The notes beneath the pieces are model-generated. The model had not been told where the DNA came from. It did no database searches and saw nothing but the letters and a program-made list of their open reading frames with translations. A stretch of 64,000 bases of DNA from Coriobacteriaceae bacterium AM113-163. Its GTDB lineage: Bacteria > Actinomycetota > Coriobacteriia > Coriobacteriales > Coriobacteriaceae. Below are positions 8,693 to 17,657 of this stretch, in pieces. The position numbers were made by a program, and so were the translations under genes. Every line of letters begins with the position of its first letter. Position 1 is the first letter of the stretch. The stretch spans positions 1,123-65,122 of the forward strand of contig JAQDWB010000011.1 of assembly GCA_027673765.1 (NCBI GenBank), read 5' to 3'.

Positions 8693-9796
8693 CTACCCCC
8701 TCAGCGATTCGATGAGGAAGGCGGCGACCACGCCTGGGCCTCCAACCGAAGCGTAATACTTAGCACGCCCCAAGGCACCATCCGTCGCAAAGCTCGGATG
8801 CTCGTCAACCCAGCCCTCAGGATCTTTGAGGATGGCAGCGAGATTCGCGCGCTTCCACGGCTTGAGGTCGTCAAGCGAAAACTCCCCCGTATCCAAGGCC
8901 GCCTGAAATTCCTTAGCCATCTGAACCAGAAACTCCTTATAGAACTTAGGCGCCAGGCGCACATAGTTCCACATATACGAATCGTACTTAATGAGCTGAT
9001 TGAACTTGAGCATGCGCGCGACGTCATCACTTGCGTGGTCGCGGGCATAATCCTCTCGAATCCAACGCTCAATCTCGGCATACTCGGTATTGACGCAAAA
9101 GACCTTAGCCGAAGAATTGACCGAGGAATTCTCGTTGTCCTGGCGATACGACAGCACGGCATCGTGCAGGTAAACAGCCTTATCGGCGCACGCGATCACC
9201 TTAAAGGCGAATGACGTGTCCTGAAAGGATGCCCCCGGAGTCGGCAGGAACGTAATGCCGTTGCGCTCAAGAAAATCGCGACGGTACACGGCCGACCAAA
9301 TCGATGGCTTTTGCTTAAAGAACTGCGTCGTATCGCTCGGATGCACCGGCTTGCCGCAATCCTGAGGTCTAAACATCTCGTGCAGCGAACGGCGCTCCTC
9401 GGGCTTAGACCAGTAGAAATCAAAGTTCGCCTTCGCAAAGTCGGCATTATTGGTATCGGCGGCCGAGACAAGCTTTTCGAGTGCGTCGGGCGCCATAAAG
9501 TCATCGGACTCCAAGATGCCAACGTACTTGCCACGCGCCATCTCCAGACCGTGGTTCATCGAGTCGCCGTAGCCGCTGTTGGCCTTGTCGATCATCTTGA
9601 CGCGCCCATCGCGCTCCATATACTCGCGGATAATCGCCGGCGAGTTGTCGGTCGACCCGTCGTTAATGCAGATGATCTCAATATCCTTGAGCGTCTGCGC
9701 CAGGGCGGAATCGAGACACTCGCGCAGGTAGCGCTGAACATTGTAAATGGGGATAAGCAGCGACAGAACAGGGCTGCCAGAGGCGTTAGTAGACAA
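8693..9796 (-). CDS. GT2 family glycosyltransferase (type A), first gene of operon, TTG start
   Basis: Glycosyltransferase of 367 residues: VLSLLIPIYNVQRYL, INDGSTDNS, GILESDDFMA. Translation starts at TTG 9794-9796, five bases after AAGGAG, the same start arrangement as its paralogue at 6453-7571. It is the promoter-proximal gene of the four-gene minus-strand operon and faces away from the acyltransferase at 9898. The shared FLPTPGAS and SVNSxxKVFCV blocks suggest both type-A enzymes use related substrates. Confidence 0.87.
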   Translation of the reverse strand: MSTNASGSPVLSLLIPIYNVQRYLRECLDSALAQTLKDIEIICINDGSTDNSPAIIREYMERDGRVKMIDKANSGYGDSMNHGLEMARGKYVGILESDDFMAPDALEKLVSAADTNNADFAKANFDFYWSKPEERRSLHEMFRPQDCGKPVHPSDTTQFFKQKPSIWSAVYRRDFLERNGITFLPTPGASFQDTSFAFKVIACADKAVYLHDAVLSYRQDNENSSVNSSAKVFCVNTEYAEIERWIREDYARDHASDDVARMLKFNQLIKYDSYMWNYVRLAPKFYKEFLVQMAKEFQAALDTGEFSLDDLKPWKRANLAAILKDPEGWVDEHPSFATDGALGRAKYYASVGGPGVVAAFLIESLRG

Positions 9797-9862
9797 ATGT
9801 GCTCCTTAGGAAATACCTGTCGTTTCATGGTATCAAAGGGTCAGCGCGCCAGCGGGCGTTTA

Positions 9863-9868
9863 TATAAT
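9863..9868 (+). promoter_or_regulatory. -10 element of the acyltransferase promoter
   Basis: Perfect TATAAT 29 bases before the acyltransferase start codon, in the 101-bp divergent gap between the glycosyltransferase operon and the acyltransferase. No good -35 hexamer is visible 16-18 bases upstream, so this may depend on an extended -10 or an activator. Confidence 0.55.
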
Positions 9869-9897
9869 CTATGGAGCCCAACCTACGAAAGGACGCC

Positions 9898-11013
9898 ATG
9901 CAGCCCAAAGCCGCACGCAACATATCCATCGAAGCGCTGCGCTTAATCGCGGTCGCCGGCATCGCGGTATTCCACACGTTTCAGTGGACCTTCCAAGCGA
10001 CCTGCGTCGGCTTGCCGGAATACGCGCCGCTTGCCGCCTTCCCCTATTCCGGCGTGCTCGGTTTTATTAACTTGCTGGGCTGCTGGGCCAACGAGGTCTT
10101 CTTTATGATCTCGGGCTATTTTCTCATCGCTTCGGCCGCACGTGCTTGGGACGGTGGGACAACGTGGAAGTCGCAAATGCAACGGACGGCGCAGCGCCTT
10201 GGCAAGGTCGTTATGCCCACTGCGTTTTACTGCCTCGTGACACTCGCGTGGTCCACGGTCGTCTCCCCCATTCCCGATGTTACCCTCAACACGCACTACT
10301 GGTACACGCTAGTCCTTGAGTTTATCTGGGTCTATGCCGCAACGGTCTTCATGGCGCCATGGTTTGGACTGGCTAAGAGTCGAGTCTCCCAGAAGAGCTC
10401 CACGACGACGGTCATCGCCGTTGGCATCCTCGCATTTGTTGTTAACGGGTATTTAGCCGCTATGAGTACGACAAACGCCGGCGAGTTTTCTTGGCTCCAG
10501 AAACTCATGAGCGCTGCCACGTACGTAATCGCGTTTTTGATCGGCGGGCTGCTCCGCGACGTTACCGATGCCATGGATTCGGACAAGGTGGGCACCTTGG
10601 GTATGCGCTCGCTCGAAGCGGTTTTGGCGATCGCCACCATCCTAGAAGGAGTGCTCTCCTTCACCGGCAACCTCACGGCCATGACAACCCTCTCCTACAA
10701 ATCAACCTCGTTGATCTCGTTTGCCCTCGCTACCGCCTCCCTGCTCTTTGCGGCAACCCGACGCAGTGCCTCAGGCAATCCGCGGACTGCAGGTGTCATC
10801 GTCACCTTATCGACCGCCACGCTCGGTTTCTATGTGATGCAGTCGCTCACCAGTAGCCTGTGGCGTCCCGTCTTCAACACCCTGCTCGCAAACATACTGG
10901 TCAGCCAAAACAGCCCGGCAGCTATATGTATCGTCACGGGTACCGTCATTAGCATCGTCTTTGCTCTGGCGCTTCTCATCATCGATGCAGCTAGAAGCCT
11001 TATCGCTCGCTAG
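9898..11013 (+). CDS. acyltransferase family 3 membrane protein
   Basis: Integral membrane acyltransferase of 371 residues, of the OafA/WecH-like acyltransferase 3 family, which O-acylates sugars of surface polymers or lipids. ISIEALRLIAVAGIAVFH at the N-terminus matches the family opening with the catalytic His on the first membrane helix; FFMISGYFLI is the second family motif. About ten hydrophobic helices follow. ATG 9898 has AAAGGA six bases upstream. Divergent from the glycosyltransferase operon, so it probably decorates the same glycan. Confidence 0.85.
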   Translation: MQPKAARNISIEALRLIAVAGIAVFHTFQWTFQATCVGLPEYAPLAAFPYSGVLGFINLLGCWANEVFFMISGYFLIASAARAWDGGTTWKSQMQRTAQRLGKVVMPTAFYCLVTLAWSTVVSPIPDVTLNTHYWYTLVLEFIWVYAATVFMAPWFGLAKSRVSQKSSTTTVIAVGILAFVVNGYLAAMSTTNAGEFSWLQKLMSAATYVIAFLIGGLLRDVTDAMDSDKVGTLGMRSLEAVLAIATILEGVLSFTGNLTAMTTLSYKSTSLISFALATASLLFAATRRSASGNPRTAGVIVTLSTATLGFYVMQSLTSSLWRPVFNTLLANILVSQNSPAAICIVTGTVISIVFALALLIIDAARSLIAR

Positions 11014-11198
11014 CTCAAGCGGCAATAGACACGCTGCCGTCAGACGCCAAAGCCGCTACACCCGTGGCAGGTTCCTGCGTTTTATTCAAAGCTTGCCGAC
11101 AAGGTGCGGTGAGCCTTTACAATAGAACAGTCCCAAGGACGTATTCGATAGCTTCCGCGCAGCGCTCGCCCGCCGCGCGCGAAAGGATATATTGCCCC

Positions 11199-12218
11199 AT
11201 GCCTTCAACCCTTCCCGCCCCCATCGATAAGCTCGCCATCGTTGTCGTCACGTACAAGCGCCAGGAGCTCCTGGCCAACTTGTTCGACTCCATGACCGAG
11301 CTCACGGCAACGCCCTGGCGCATCGTGATTGTCGATAACGAGAATTCGCGCGAGACCGAGGCCATGTGCACCGCATTTAACGAGCGCCTCGCCAACCTGT
11401 GGGGCATCGACACCGACCAGCCCGATTCACAGGGCGGCACCGACCGCGTTATATACGCGCCGCAGCTTGAAAACGGTGGCGGCGCGGGTGGCTTCTCCGC
11501 CGGCACCAAATGCGCCTACGACCTGGGCGCCCAGTGGTTCTGGGTGATGGACGACGACGTGCTCGTCATCCCCGAAGGCATCGAGCGCTTGGCCAAGTGG
11601 ACCGACTGTTACGACGTCATTCAGGGTTCGCGCCTGGACTTTGACGGCGGCGCCTTCTTTTGGCAGTACCAGCTCATCCTTTCGCTCGGCATCCCTAACC
11701 CCATCGCCAAGTGGGATTTGGGACCCGAGGGCTACCGCACCATGAACCAACTGTGCTTTGAGGGCGGCATGTTCTCGCGCCGCGTGGTCGACAAGATTGG
11801 CCTGCCCGACGCGCGCTTCTTTATCTACGGCGACGATGCCTGCTACGGCTACGTGGCCAGCCAGCACTTCCCCGCCGCCGTGGTTGCCGACGTGGTGCTC
11901 AAGCGCGCCCGCGCCGTCTCTAACTGGGATATCGCCGGCAAGCGCCAGCTCAACTCCACGAGCGACACCAACCGCTACTACATCATGCGCAACCGCGGTT
12001 ATCTGGCACGCTACATGCAGATCTACGGCGACTACCACCCCGTGCTGTTCCGTCTGGGCAATGCCGCGACCTTCTGCAAGGAGTTCATTCGTCTGGCAGC
12101 AGTCGACAAATGCTTTAAGACCGGTATTCCGGCGCTGCGCCGTGGCATGAAGGACGCACGCAAGATCGTTAAGGATCCCAACTGGAAGCCCATGCCGCCC
12201 CTGAAGGACGCCGAGTAG
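11199..12218 (+). CDS. GlfT2-like GT2 glycosyltransferase
   Basis: Glycosyltransferase of 339 residues. LAIVVVTYKR opens the GT-A domain; ENGGGAGGFSAG and FWVMDDDV (DxD metal site) are hallmarks of the galactofuranosyl/rhamnosyltransferase branch (GlfT2-like), and IYGDDACYGY is the acceptor/base region. ATG 11199 is preceded by AAAGGA at 11 bases, a slightly long spacing. It lies 185 nt after the acyltransferase on the same strand; the gap has no clear terminator. Probably adds a furanose or rhamnose to the surface polymer; sugar not proven. Confidence 0.82.
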   Translation: MPSTLPAPIDKLAIVVVTYKRQELLANLFDSMTELTATPWRIVIVDNENSRETEAMCTAFNERLANLWGIDTDQPDSQGGTDRVIYAPQLENGGGAGGFSAGTKCAYDLGAQWFWVMDDDVLVIPEGIERLAKWTDCYDVIQGSRLDFDGGAFFWQYQLILSLGIPNPIAKWDLGPEGYRTMNQLCFEGGMFSRRVVDKIGLPDARFFIYGDDACYGYVASQHFPAAVVADVVLKRARAVSNWDIAGKRQLNSTSDTNRYYIMRNRGYLARYMQIYGDYHPVLFRLGNAATFCKEFIRLAAVDKCFKTGIPALRRGMKDARKIVKDPNWKPMPPLKDAE

Positions 12219-12238
12219 TAAAGGGCTTTCGCCCGCCG

Positions 12239-14038
12239 CTACAGTCGTTGACACACCACGGACACACGCTGACCGTCAAAACCAAAGCCCCAACGCATGC
12301 GCCCGACGGCGGGGCGCGGCACGCGGATATCATCGATGCCGTCGCGCTCTATGTCGAGCAGCGCCTGAACCGCTAACAGTTCCAGGCCCAGGGCATCGAC
12401 GCCAGGGTCATACAACATGTTGATCGTAATGAGCGGTCGCTCATCGAGCATGCCGAGCGTGTCGGCCACGTCAAACACCCGACCGGTGGGAATCACCTGG
12501 ATATCCCAGCGATCCGAGACGCCACTTCGCTTGGAGCTGGGATTGCAATAGCCGGACAGTCCAAAGCAAAGCCCCTGCAGCGCCAGATGATAGGCTGTCG
12601 GCATATCTGATTTGTCCACATCGATGCCCAGATCGCCGATAGCACAGCTCAAAGCTTGCTTTACAGCGTCCTCGTCTCCTCGACACAACCCGTCATGGAA
12701 CGAGTCGATAACTCCAACGTCCTCAACGGCGCACTCAAACCATTCCAGAATTACAAGACGGAGCGCCTGACGCACTTCGTTGTTAGGCAGGCGCAAGGAG
12801 CGAAGGCACGCGCCGTCCTCCGAATGCCCTGTCATGTCCGTCGTAAGAAATCCAGACAGATACAGCGCAGTCCAGATATCTTCGGGCTTGGCGGCATCGA
12901 CCTCCTCGGCATGCACATGCACTGGCGCCTCAATAAACCCATGCGGCTCAACCAAATCGAACAATGCGGACAGGCGCATGAGATTCCAGTCACCGACGCA
13001 TGCGCTCAGACGGTCGGCGTAACCATACAGATCCGCCCGAACGGGCGCGACGCAATCGCGCTGTGCGTAGTCCACCACGCGCTCCGGGCTCGAGCAATAA
13101 AAACCACCAAACAGATAGCCCTCGAGCCACTCACGCGCGTCATCCAGACAGCCGTTGCGACCGATGCAATCCAACAGCACTTGGACTTCGTCGTCCGAAA
13201 AACCGAACCATCGATCACACCAACTCGACAACGCTGTCGCCGACCGATAGGAAACCCCACGTTGGGACAACGCAAACTCGGCATGACCGGGGCGCTCGCC
13301 CATCAGACACGTCAATCGCAACGAGTCGCCGGCATCGGCAATGGTGTCGAACAACATTCGGCTGAGCGACTCTAGGGAATCCACGCTACCGTCGTCCTTA
13401 GCGTCCAAACGCTTTGGACATACCGCGTCGTAGTCGTCTATCAGAAGAACAACCTGCTCATCGAAAGCTGCCTGGAGCAGCTTGATAAGCACGCCAAGCG
13501 CCGCATCGATCTCCTTATCGCTGGCCACCCCACGCGCCGCCCTCTCGATAAGACGGACCTCACGTCTTGACAGATCAGGCGCGTCAAGCAGCGGCAGCAA
13601 TCGGGCGCACTCGTGCGCGACAGCGCTGCGAATAGCCGCCGCAGCATCGGTGTCGCGCCTCGCAGCGGCAGCTGAAAAGTCGAGCATGATGACCGGGTAA
13701 CACGCGTACTCATCACGATAGCGACCACCGCCCGCCTGCCAAATCTGGGTGCCGACGAACGGGCTTCGATCCGGCCGTCGGTGATCAGATCGTTCCAAAT
13801 AGCATTTGAGCATCGATAGATTCATGCTCTTGCCAAAACCCTTGGGCCGACAGCAAACCGCAACAGGTGCTTCGCTGTCCAATATATCGGCAATAAACAT
13901 AGTCTTATCGACGAGTAAACACCGATTGATTGCATCGGAAAAGTCGTGTACATCAACCGGCAGAGCTGCGTTATCCGCATAACTGAGCAACCGTGCGCCA
14001 AACGCATGAGCAACACCATAATTCGCCTGTTCAGACAC
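12239..14038 (-). CDS. AAA-ATPase-like / DUF1703 protein with degenerate nuclease end
   Basis: Protein of 599 residues. GTG at 14036-14038 is the start, seven bases after AAGGAG; a longer frame upstream has no signal. The first 250 residues look like the AAA-ATPase-like domain found in many gut bacteria: DKTMFIADILDSEAPVAVCCR, then a P-loop-like RPKGFGKS at about residue 70 and a Walker-B-like VVLLIDDYD near 215. The C-terminal 120 residues align in layout with DUF1703 (PD-(D/E)XK fold), but the expected E-x-K strand reads ITINMLYD, so the nuclease site seems lost. Function unknown; it is convergent with the GlfT2-like gene. Confidence 0.72.
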   Translation of the reverse strand: MSEQANYGVAHAFGARLLSYADNAALPVDVHDFSDAINRCLLVDKTMFIADILDSEAPVAVCCRPKGFGKSMNLSMLKCYLERSDHRRPDRSPFVGTQIWQAGGGRYRDEYACYPVIMLDFSAAAARRDTDAAAAIRSAVAHECARLLPLLDAPDLSRREVRLIERAARGVASDKEIDAALGVLIKLLQAAFDEQVVLLIDDYDAVCPKRLDAKDDGSVDSLESLSRMLFDTIADAGDSLRLTCLMGERPGHAEFALSQRGVSYRSATALSSWCDRWFGFSDDEVQVLLDCIGRNGCLDDAREWLEGYLFGGFYCSSPERVVDYAQRDCVAPVRADLYGYADRLSACVGDWNLMRLSALFDLVEPHGFIEAPVHVHAEEVDAAKPEDIWTALYLSGFLTTDMTGHSEDGACLRSLRLPNNEVRQALRLVILEWFECAVEDVGVIDSFHDGLCRGDEDAVKQALSCAIGDLGIDVDKSDMPTAYHLALQGLCFGLSGYCNPSSKRSGVSDRWDIQVIPTGRVFDVADTLGMLDERPLITINMLYDPGVDALGLELLAVQALLDIERDGIDDIRVPRPAVGRMRWGFGFDGQRVSVVCQRL

Positions 14039-14171
14039 CGTAAACTCTCCTTCTAACGCAGCACGATGCCCATTGTAGCGAGCGGGTAGAGCGCAACAAT
14101 ATCGACATGCAAACGTTTCGGGCAACGGTAGCAGCAGACCCCCGAGGGGGCATAACAAATCGTTGCACAAC

Positions 14172-14208
14172 AAAAACGGGGCCCGATGCCGCCGCACCGG
14201 ACCCCGTC
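14172..14208 (-). terminator. intrinsic terminator of the sortase-anchored protein gene
   Basis: ACGGGG pairs with CCCCGT around a GC-rich imperfect stem and is followed by TTTTTG on the minus strand, 30 nt after the stop codon at 14239. Confidence 0.75.
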
Positions 14209-14238
14209 CCAAACTCTTATAGAAAACGATCTAGAAGA

Positions 14239-16053
14239 TTACTCCTCCGAGCCGTCCTCCCCAGAAGCCTTCTTCTGCTGATCGAGCTTATGCTTACCAC
14301 TTACGATAGACGTAGCGCCCAGTGTGGCCAAGCTCGCGCTGGCAAGGCTCGCCATCACAATCAGATCGCCCGTCTTGGGCATGTTGCCGCCCGAGGACTT
14401 GGTAGTTGTAGTCGTCGTGGTCGTGGTGGTCACCGTTTTGGAGTCATTTTGCTCCTGGACCTGGTTGTCAGCACCGCTCTTGTCGTCGTCTTCGGACTGT
14501 TTCTTTTCGCCCCCGGCCTTGCTCTTGTCCTTCTCCTCAGATTCAGACTTCTTATCCTCGCCCTTCTTCTGTTCGGACTTGTCGCTCTTCTCCTCAGAGC
14601 TAGAACCCTTATCGGATTCGGTCTTCTCGGAAGCCTCGTCCTTGGAGTCGCCCTTTGCGGCTTCGATCTTTTCCGTGGAAACCTGATCAGAGTTGCCCTT
14701 GTTCTGGGTCGAGCCGTTATTGACGCCAGCCATCAGCGAAGAGCCCAGCGTAGAACCAAGCTGCTCGGAGAAAGAAGGCTTCTTGTCCGGCGAAGCAACG
14801 GGAACGTCCGGCGCCTTATTCGAGTCATCCTTGGAAGCATCAGAACCAGGGGTTGCGTCAGAGCCGGAGCCGTTGTTAGAGCCGGTGCCAACGGACGAAT
14901 CGCTCGAGCCGGTGGATGAGTTAGAGGTGCCAGCGCCGGTCGAACCAGAAGCGTCGCTGTCCGTATTGCCGGCAGAGCTTGAAGACGAATCGCCCGCAGC
15001 AGAGCCGTTTGAATCGGAGCCGTTCGAGGTAGAGCCGTTGTTGGTAGTGCCACCAGCAGAGCCATCACCGTCAGCACCGGTCGAGGGCGCATCCATCCTG
15101 TCATCGTTGGCATCGTCGCTCGAGTCGTCATTCGAATCAGGCGTCGGCGAGGGCGCCGGCGTAGGTTCGGGCTGCACGGGCGTCGCAGCGGCAGCGGCCT
15201 CGTCCTCGGCGATATAAACCAAACAGTCCTTCAGCTCGTTGCGGTAGCGGTTCTTCCAGCCCTCATGATACTGGGGCTGGCTCGAATACTTGGTCGCCAC
15301 GTTATTGACCACACTGTTGGAAAGCGCCGTCACAAACTCGCGATCAGTCATACTGTTAGAAAGGTTTGCCCAACGGAAGAAGTCCCTGCAACCACCGGTG
15401 CCGCACATGTTGGTGATGCTCCACACCATGCCCTTAACGCAATCGGCACGGCCCGAAATATCAATGCCCAGGCCGCTCTTGAGCCACGCCTCGGTCACCG
15501 CATAGTACGAGTTGTACGCATACGCATCCTGCAGAGCCGAGAACTCAACAGGGTCGGTGTTATAAGCACCTTGGAAAGCCTCCTGCGCAATACGGCCCAA
15601 CTCGGTGAGCTGGCCGTTCTCGTACATGGCATTGCTCGTGTTGGAAATCTCGCTGCCGCGATCAATCGCATCCTTGAGCATGCTGTATTTTTCGGGGTTG
15701 TAGTTGTAGGCCTGCTTCATAAACGGAATGAGCGACCATCGACGGTCGAACTGGTAATAACCCAGCGCGTTATAGCCGTCGCCATACGAAAAGCCCTGGT
15801 TATAGTTGCCATGGCTCTCGTACTTGGTAAAGTACTTCATCTCGGGGGTCACGTTAACAAACGAAACGCCCTGGAACGACCTCAGCACGCCCGAGAAGGA
15901 CTGCTGGGTATAGAGACCCTTATCGATATCGGTCGCATCCGAGGCAACGCCCGGTGTGGGCTCCTCGGCGGCAGCGGGTGCGGGTGCGGTAACGGCGCCA
16001 AACGAAAGCGCCAGCGTCAGGCCCGCGACAATAGCAGAATGCTTGGGCTGCAT
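14239..16053 (-). CDS. sortase-anchored surface protein with lysozyme-like N-terminal domain
   Basis: Exported wall protein of 604 residues. Signal peptide about 1-29. Residues about 50-280 form a folded domain with YESHGNYNQGF, NALGYYQFD and several Cys, resembling phage/secretion-type lysozyme or transglycosylase domains; the Glu in YESHG would be the acid. Residues 285-555 are a low-complexity Ser/Gly/Asn/Asp and Lys/Glu linker ending in ten or so threonines. MPKTGD near 558 followed by a hydrophobic helix and a charged tail is an LPxTG-type sortase signal with M in place of L. Single gene with its own terminator. Hydrolase activity is inferred. Confidence 0.78.
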   Translation of the reverse strand: MQPKHSAIVAGLTLALSFGAVTAPAPAAAEEPTPGVASDATDIDKGLYTQQSFSGVLRSFQGVSFVNVTPEMKYFTKYESHGNYNQGFSYGDGYNALGYYQFDRRWSLIPFMKQAYNYNPEKYSMLKDAIDRGSEISNTSNAMYENGQLTELGRIAQEAFQGAYNTDPVEFSALQDAYAYNSYYAVTEAWLKSGLGIDISGRADCVKGMVWSITNMCGTGGCRDFFRWANLSNSMTDREFVTALSNSVVNNVATKYSSQPQYHEGWKNRYRNELKDCLVYIAEDEAAAAATPVQPEPTPAPSPTPDSNDDSSDDANDDRMDAPSTGADGDGSAGGTTNNGSTSNGSDSNGSAAGDSSSSSAGNTDSDASGSTGAGTSNSSTGSSDSSVGTGSNNGSGSDATPGSDASKDDSNKAPDVPVASPDKKPSFSEQLGSTLGSSLMAGVNNGSTQNKGNSDQVSTEKIEAAKGDSKDEASEKTESDKGSSSEEKSDKSEQKKGEDKKSESEEKDKSKAGGEKKQSEDDDKSGADNQVQEQNDSKTVTTTTTTTTTTKSSGGNMPKTGDLIVMASLASASLATLGATSIVSGKHKLDQQKKASGEDGSEE

Positions 16054-16192
16054 AAGATCCTCCCTGCATTGGTGTAGTTAAAGTGCAGTTTGCAAAGATA
16101 GAAATAAGTATTGCAGCTCGCCCGTTGTTGCACAACAACCCCTCGGTAAACGGCAACAACCCTCCGCGAAATCTTAAGGAATTGCGCTCAAC

Positions 16193-16624
16193 CTACAGCC
16201 TGATGTCAAAGTTAATCTCGGGGACGGCAGCAAGGTCGGCTAACGTCACGCCGTCGACGTACTTTTCGATCACGTCGTCCAGACCACGCCAGAATTTGAC
16301 GGTCGAGCAGAGATCGCTGCGGGCGCAGCTGTTGTCGATACCATCGCACGCCACCGGAGCAGTACTGCCCTCGACAGCGCGCAGGATGTCGCCAGCACGC
16401 ACCTCGGAGGGATCCTTGGCCATCATGTAGCCGCCGCCCTTGCCGCGCACGCTCTTAAGCAGGCCAGCCTTCATAAGCGGACGAACCAGCTGTTCCAGAT
16501 ACTTCTGCGAAATGCGCTCGCGGTCGGCAACCTCGCGCAGAGCAATCTTGCCCTCGGCGTCACCGAGCGCCGCGATATAGATCATCAGTCGGAGGGCATA
16601 GCGGCCCTTAGAAGAAATGAGCAT
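16193..16624 (-). CDS. Rrf2/IscR-type Fe-S-responsive transcription regulator
   Basis: Regulator of 143 residues. MLISSKGRYALRLMIYIA and the winged helix with ISQKYLEQLVRPLMKAGLL-SVRGKGGGY are classic Rrf2 features. Three Cys in CDGIDNSCARSDLC (spacing C-x6-C-x5-C) match the [2Fe-2S] ligands of IscR-like members. Start ATG 16622-16624 has GGAGGG five bases upstream. The gene is divergent from sufC, so it most likely senses cluster status and controls the suf operon and itself. The regulatory link is inferred from position. Confidence 0.88.
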   Translation of the reverse strand: MLISSKGRYALRLMIYIAALGDAEGKIALREVADRERISQKYLEQLVRPLMKAGLLKSVRGKGGGYMMAKDPSEVRAGDILRAVEGSTAPVACDGIDNSCARSDLCSTVKFWRGLDDVIEKYVDGVTLADLAAVPEINFDIRL

Positions 16625-16645
16625 ACCTACCCTCCCATCGTTACT

Positions 16646-16671
16646 GGGACAAAACCAGGCTTGTTTGTCCC
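16646..16671. promoter_or_regulatory. candidate Rrf2 operator: GGGACAAA-N10-TTTGTCCC
   Basis: Perfect 8-bp inverted repeat in the leader of the Rrf2 gene, 22 nt before its start codon. The right arm and following bases (TTTGTCCCAAATC) recur at 22093 at the end of the suf operon. A second, overlapping inverted repeat (TTGTTTGT at 16661-16668 with ACAAACAA at 16690-16697) lies beside it. Binding by the regulator is inferred. Confidence 0.5.
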
Positions 16672-16752
16672 AAATCCTATGCAAGCGGAACAAACAAACC
16701 TGATTATTATGTCCCTCATCTAAAAAGTCGAGTGGATTAGTCGGGTTTTCCC

Positions 16753-16780
16753 TTGACTAACGCCGAACCCATAGTAACTT
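16753..16780 (+). promoter_or_regulatory. candidate suf operon promoter
   Basis: TTGACT (16753-16758) and TAACTT (16775-16780) separated by 16 bases, about 65 nt upstream of the sufC start. The -35 is good, the -10 weak, as is usual for a regulated promoter. Confidence 0.5.
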
Positions 16781-16844
16781 TATTCCGAGAAGATTCCTAG
16801 GGTTTAGCACACCTATGAGTACACCATATACAGAGAGGGACAGC

Positions 16845-17645
16845 ATGAGCGCAAATCCGCTGCTTTCCATCGAAGGTCTGACCGCCTCCGTGGACGAGAA
16901 GACCATCCTCCACAACGTCAACCTCAACGTCGCCGCCGGCGAGACCCACGTGCTGATGGGCCCCAACGGCGCCGGCAAGTCCACCCTCGGCCACCTGGTC
17001 ATGGGCGACCCCGTCTACACGGTCAACGACGGACGCATCGTCTTTGACGGCCAGGACATCACCGAGCTCACCACCGACAAGCGTTCGCGCGCCGGCCTGT
17101 TTCTGAGCTTCCAGGCCCCGGTCGAGATCCCCGGCGTGCCGCTGTCGAGCTTTTTGCGCGCCAGCATCGCCGGCCGCCCCGGCCTGGAGATGAAGGGCAA
17201 GGAGTTCCGCCGTCGCGTCAAGGAGCTCGCGGCCGAGCTTAACATGGATACCGCCTACCTCAACCGTGAGCTGGGCGTGGGCTTCTCGGGCGGCGAGAAG
17301 AAGAAGGTCGAGATGCTCCAGCTTCTGCTGCTGCAGCCCAAGCTCGCCATCTTGGACGAGACCGACTCCGGCCTGGACGTCGACGCCCTGTCCACCGTCA
17401 GCCACGGTATGGACGCCTACCGCAAGAGCTGCGACGGCTCCATGCTCATCATCACGCACAACACGCGCATCCTGGAGCACCTGGATGTCGACCGCGTCCA
17501 CGTTATGGTCAAGGGCCACATCGTGCGCGAGGAAGACGCCTCGCTCATCCCCTGGATCGACAAGAACGGCTTTGAGACCTTCGAGCGCGAGGCCGCCGAG
17601 CAGCGCGCCCAGGCCGAGGCCGCCGCTGCCGAGCAGCAGGCGTAA
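16845..17645 (+). CDS. sufC: Fe-S cluster assembly ATPase SufC
   Basis: ABC-type ATPase of 266 residues that drives the SufBCD scaffold. Walker A is GPNGAGKST, the signature is GFSGGEKKK, and Walker B is LAILDETDSGLDVDAL, with the SufC-type Glu/Asp pattern. I chose ATG 16845 because GAGAGG precedes it; an in-frame ATG at 16815 is less well placed. An Ala/Glu/Gln-rich tail of about 20 residues extends beyond the usual SufC. First gene of sufCBDSU; sufB follows after 12 nt. Confidence 0.95.
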   Translation: MSANPLLSIEGLTASVDEKTILHNVNLNVAAGETHVLMGPNGAGKSTLGHLVMGDPVYTVNDGRIVFDGQDITELTTDKRSRAGLFLSFQAPVEIPGVPLSSFLRASIAGRPGLEMKGKEFRRRVKELAAELNMDTAYLNRELGVGFSGGEKKKVEMLQLLLLQPKLAILDETDSGLDVDALSTVSHGMDAYRKSCDGSMLIITHNTRILEHLDVDRVHVMVKGHIVREEDASLIPWIDKNGFETFEREAAEQRAQAEAAAAEQQA

Positions 17646-17657
17646 AGGGGCGACGCA

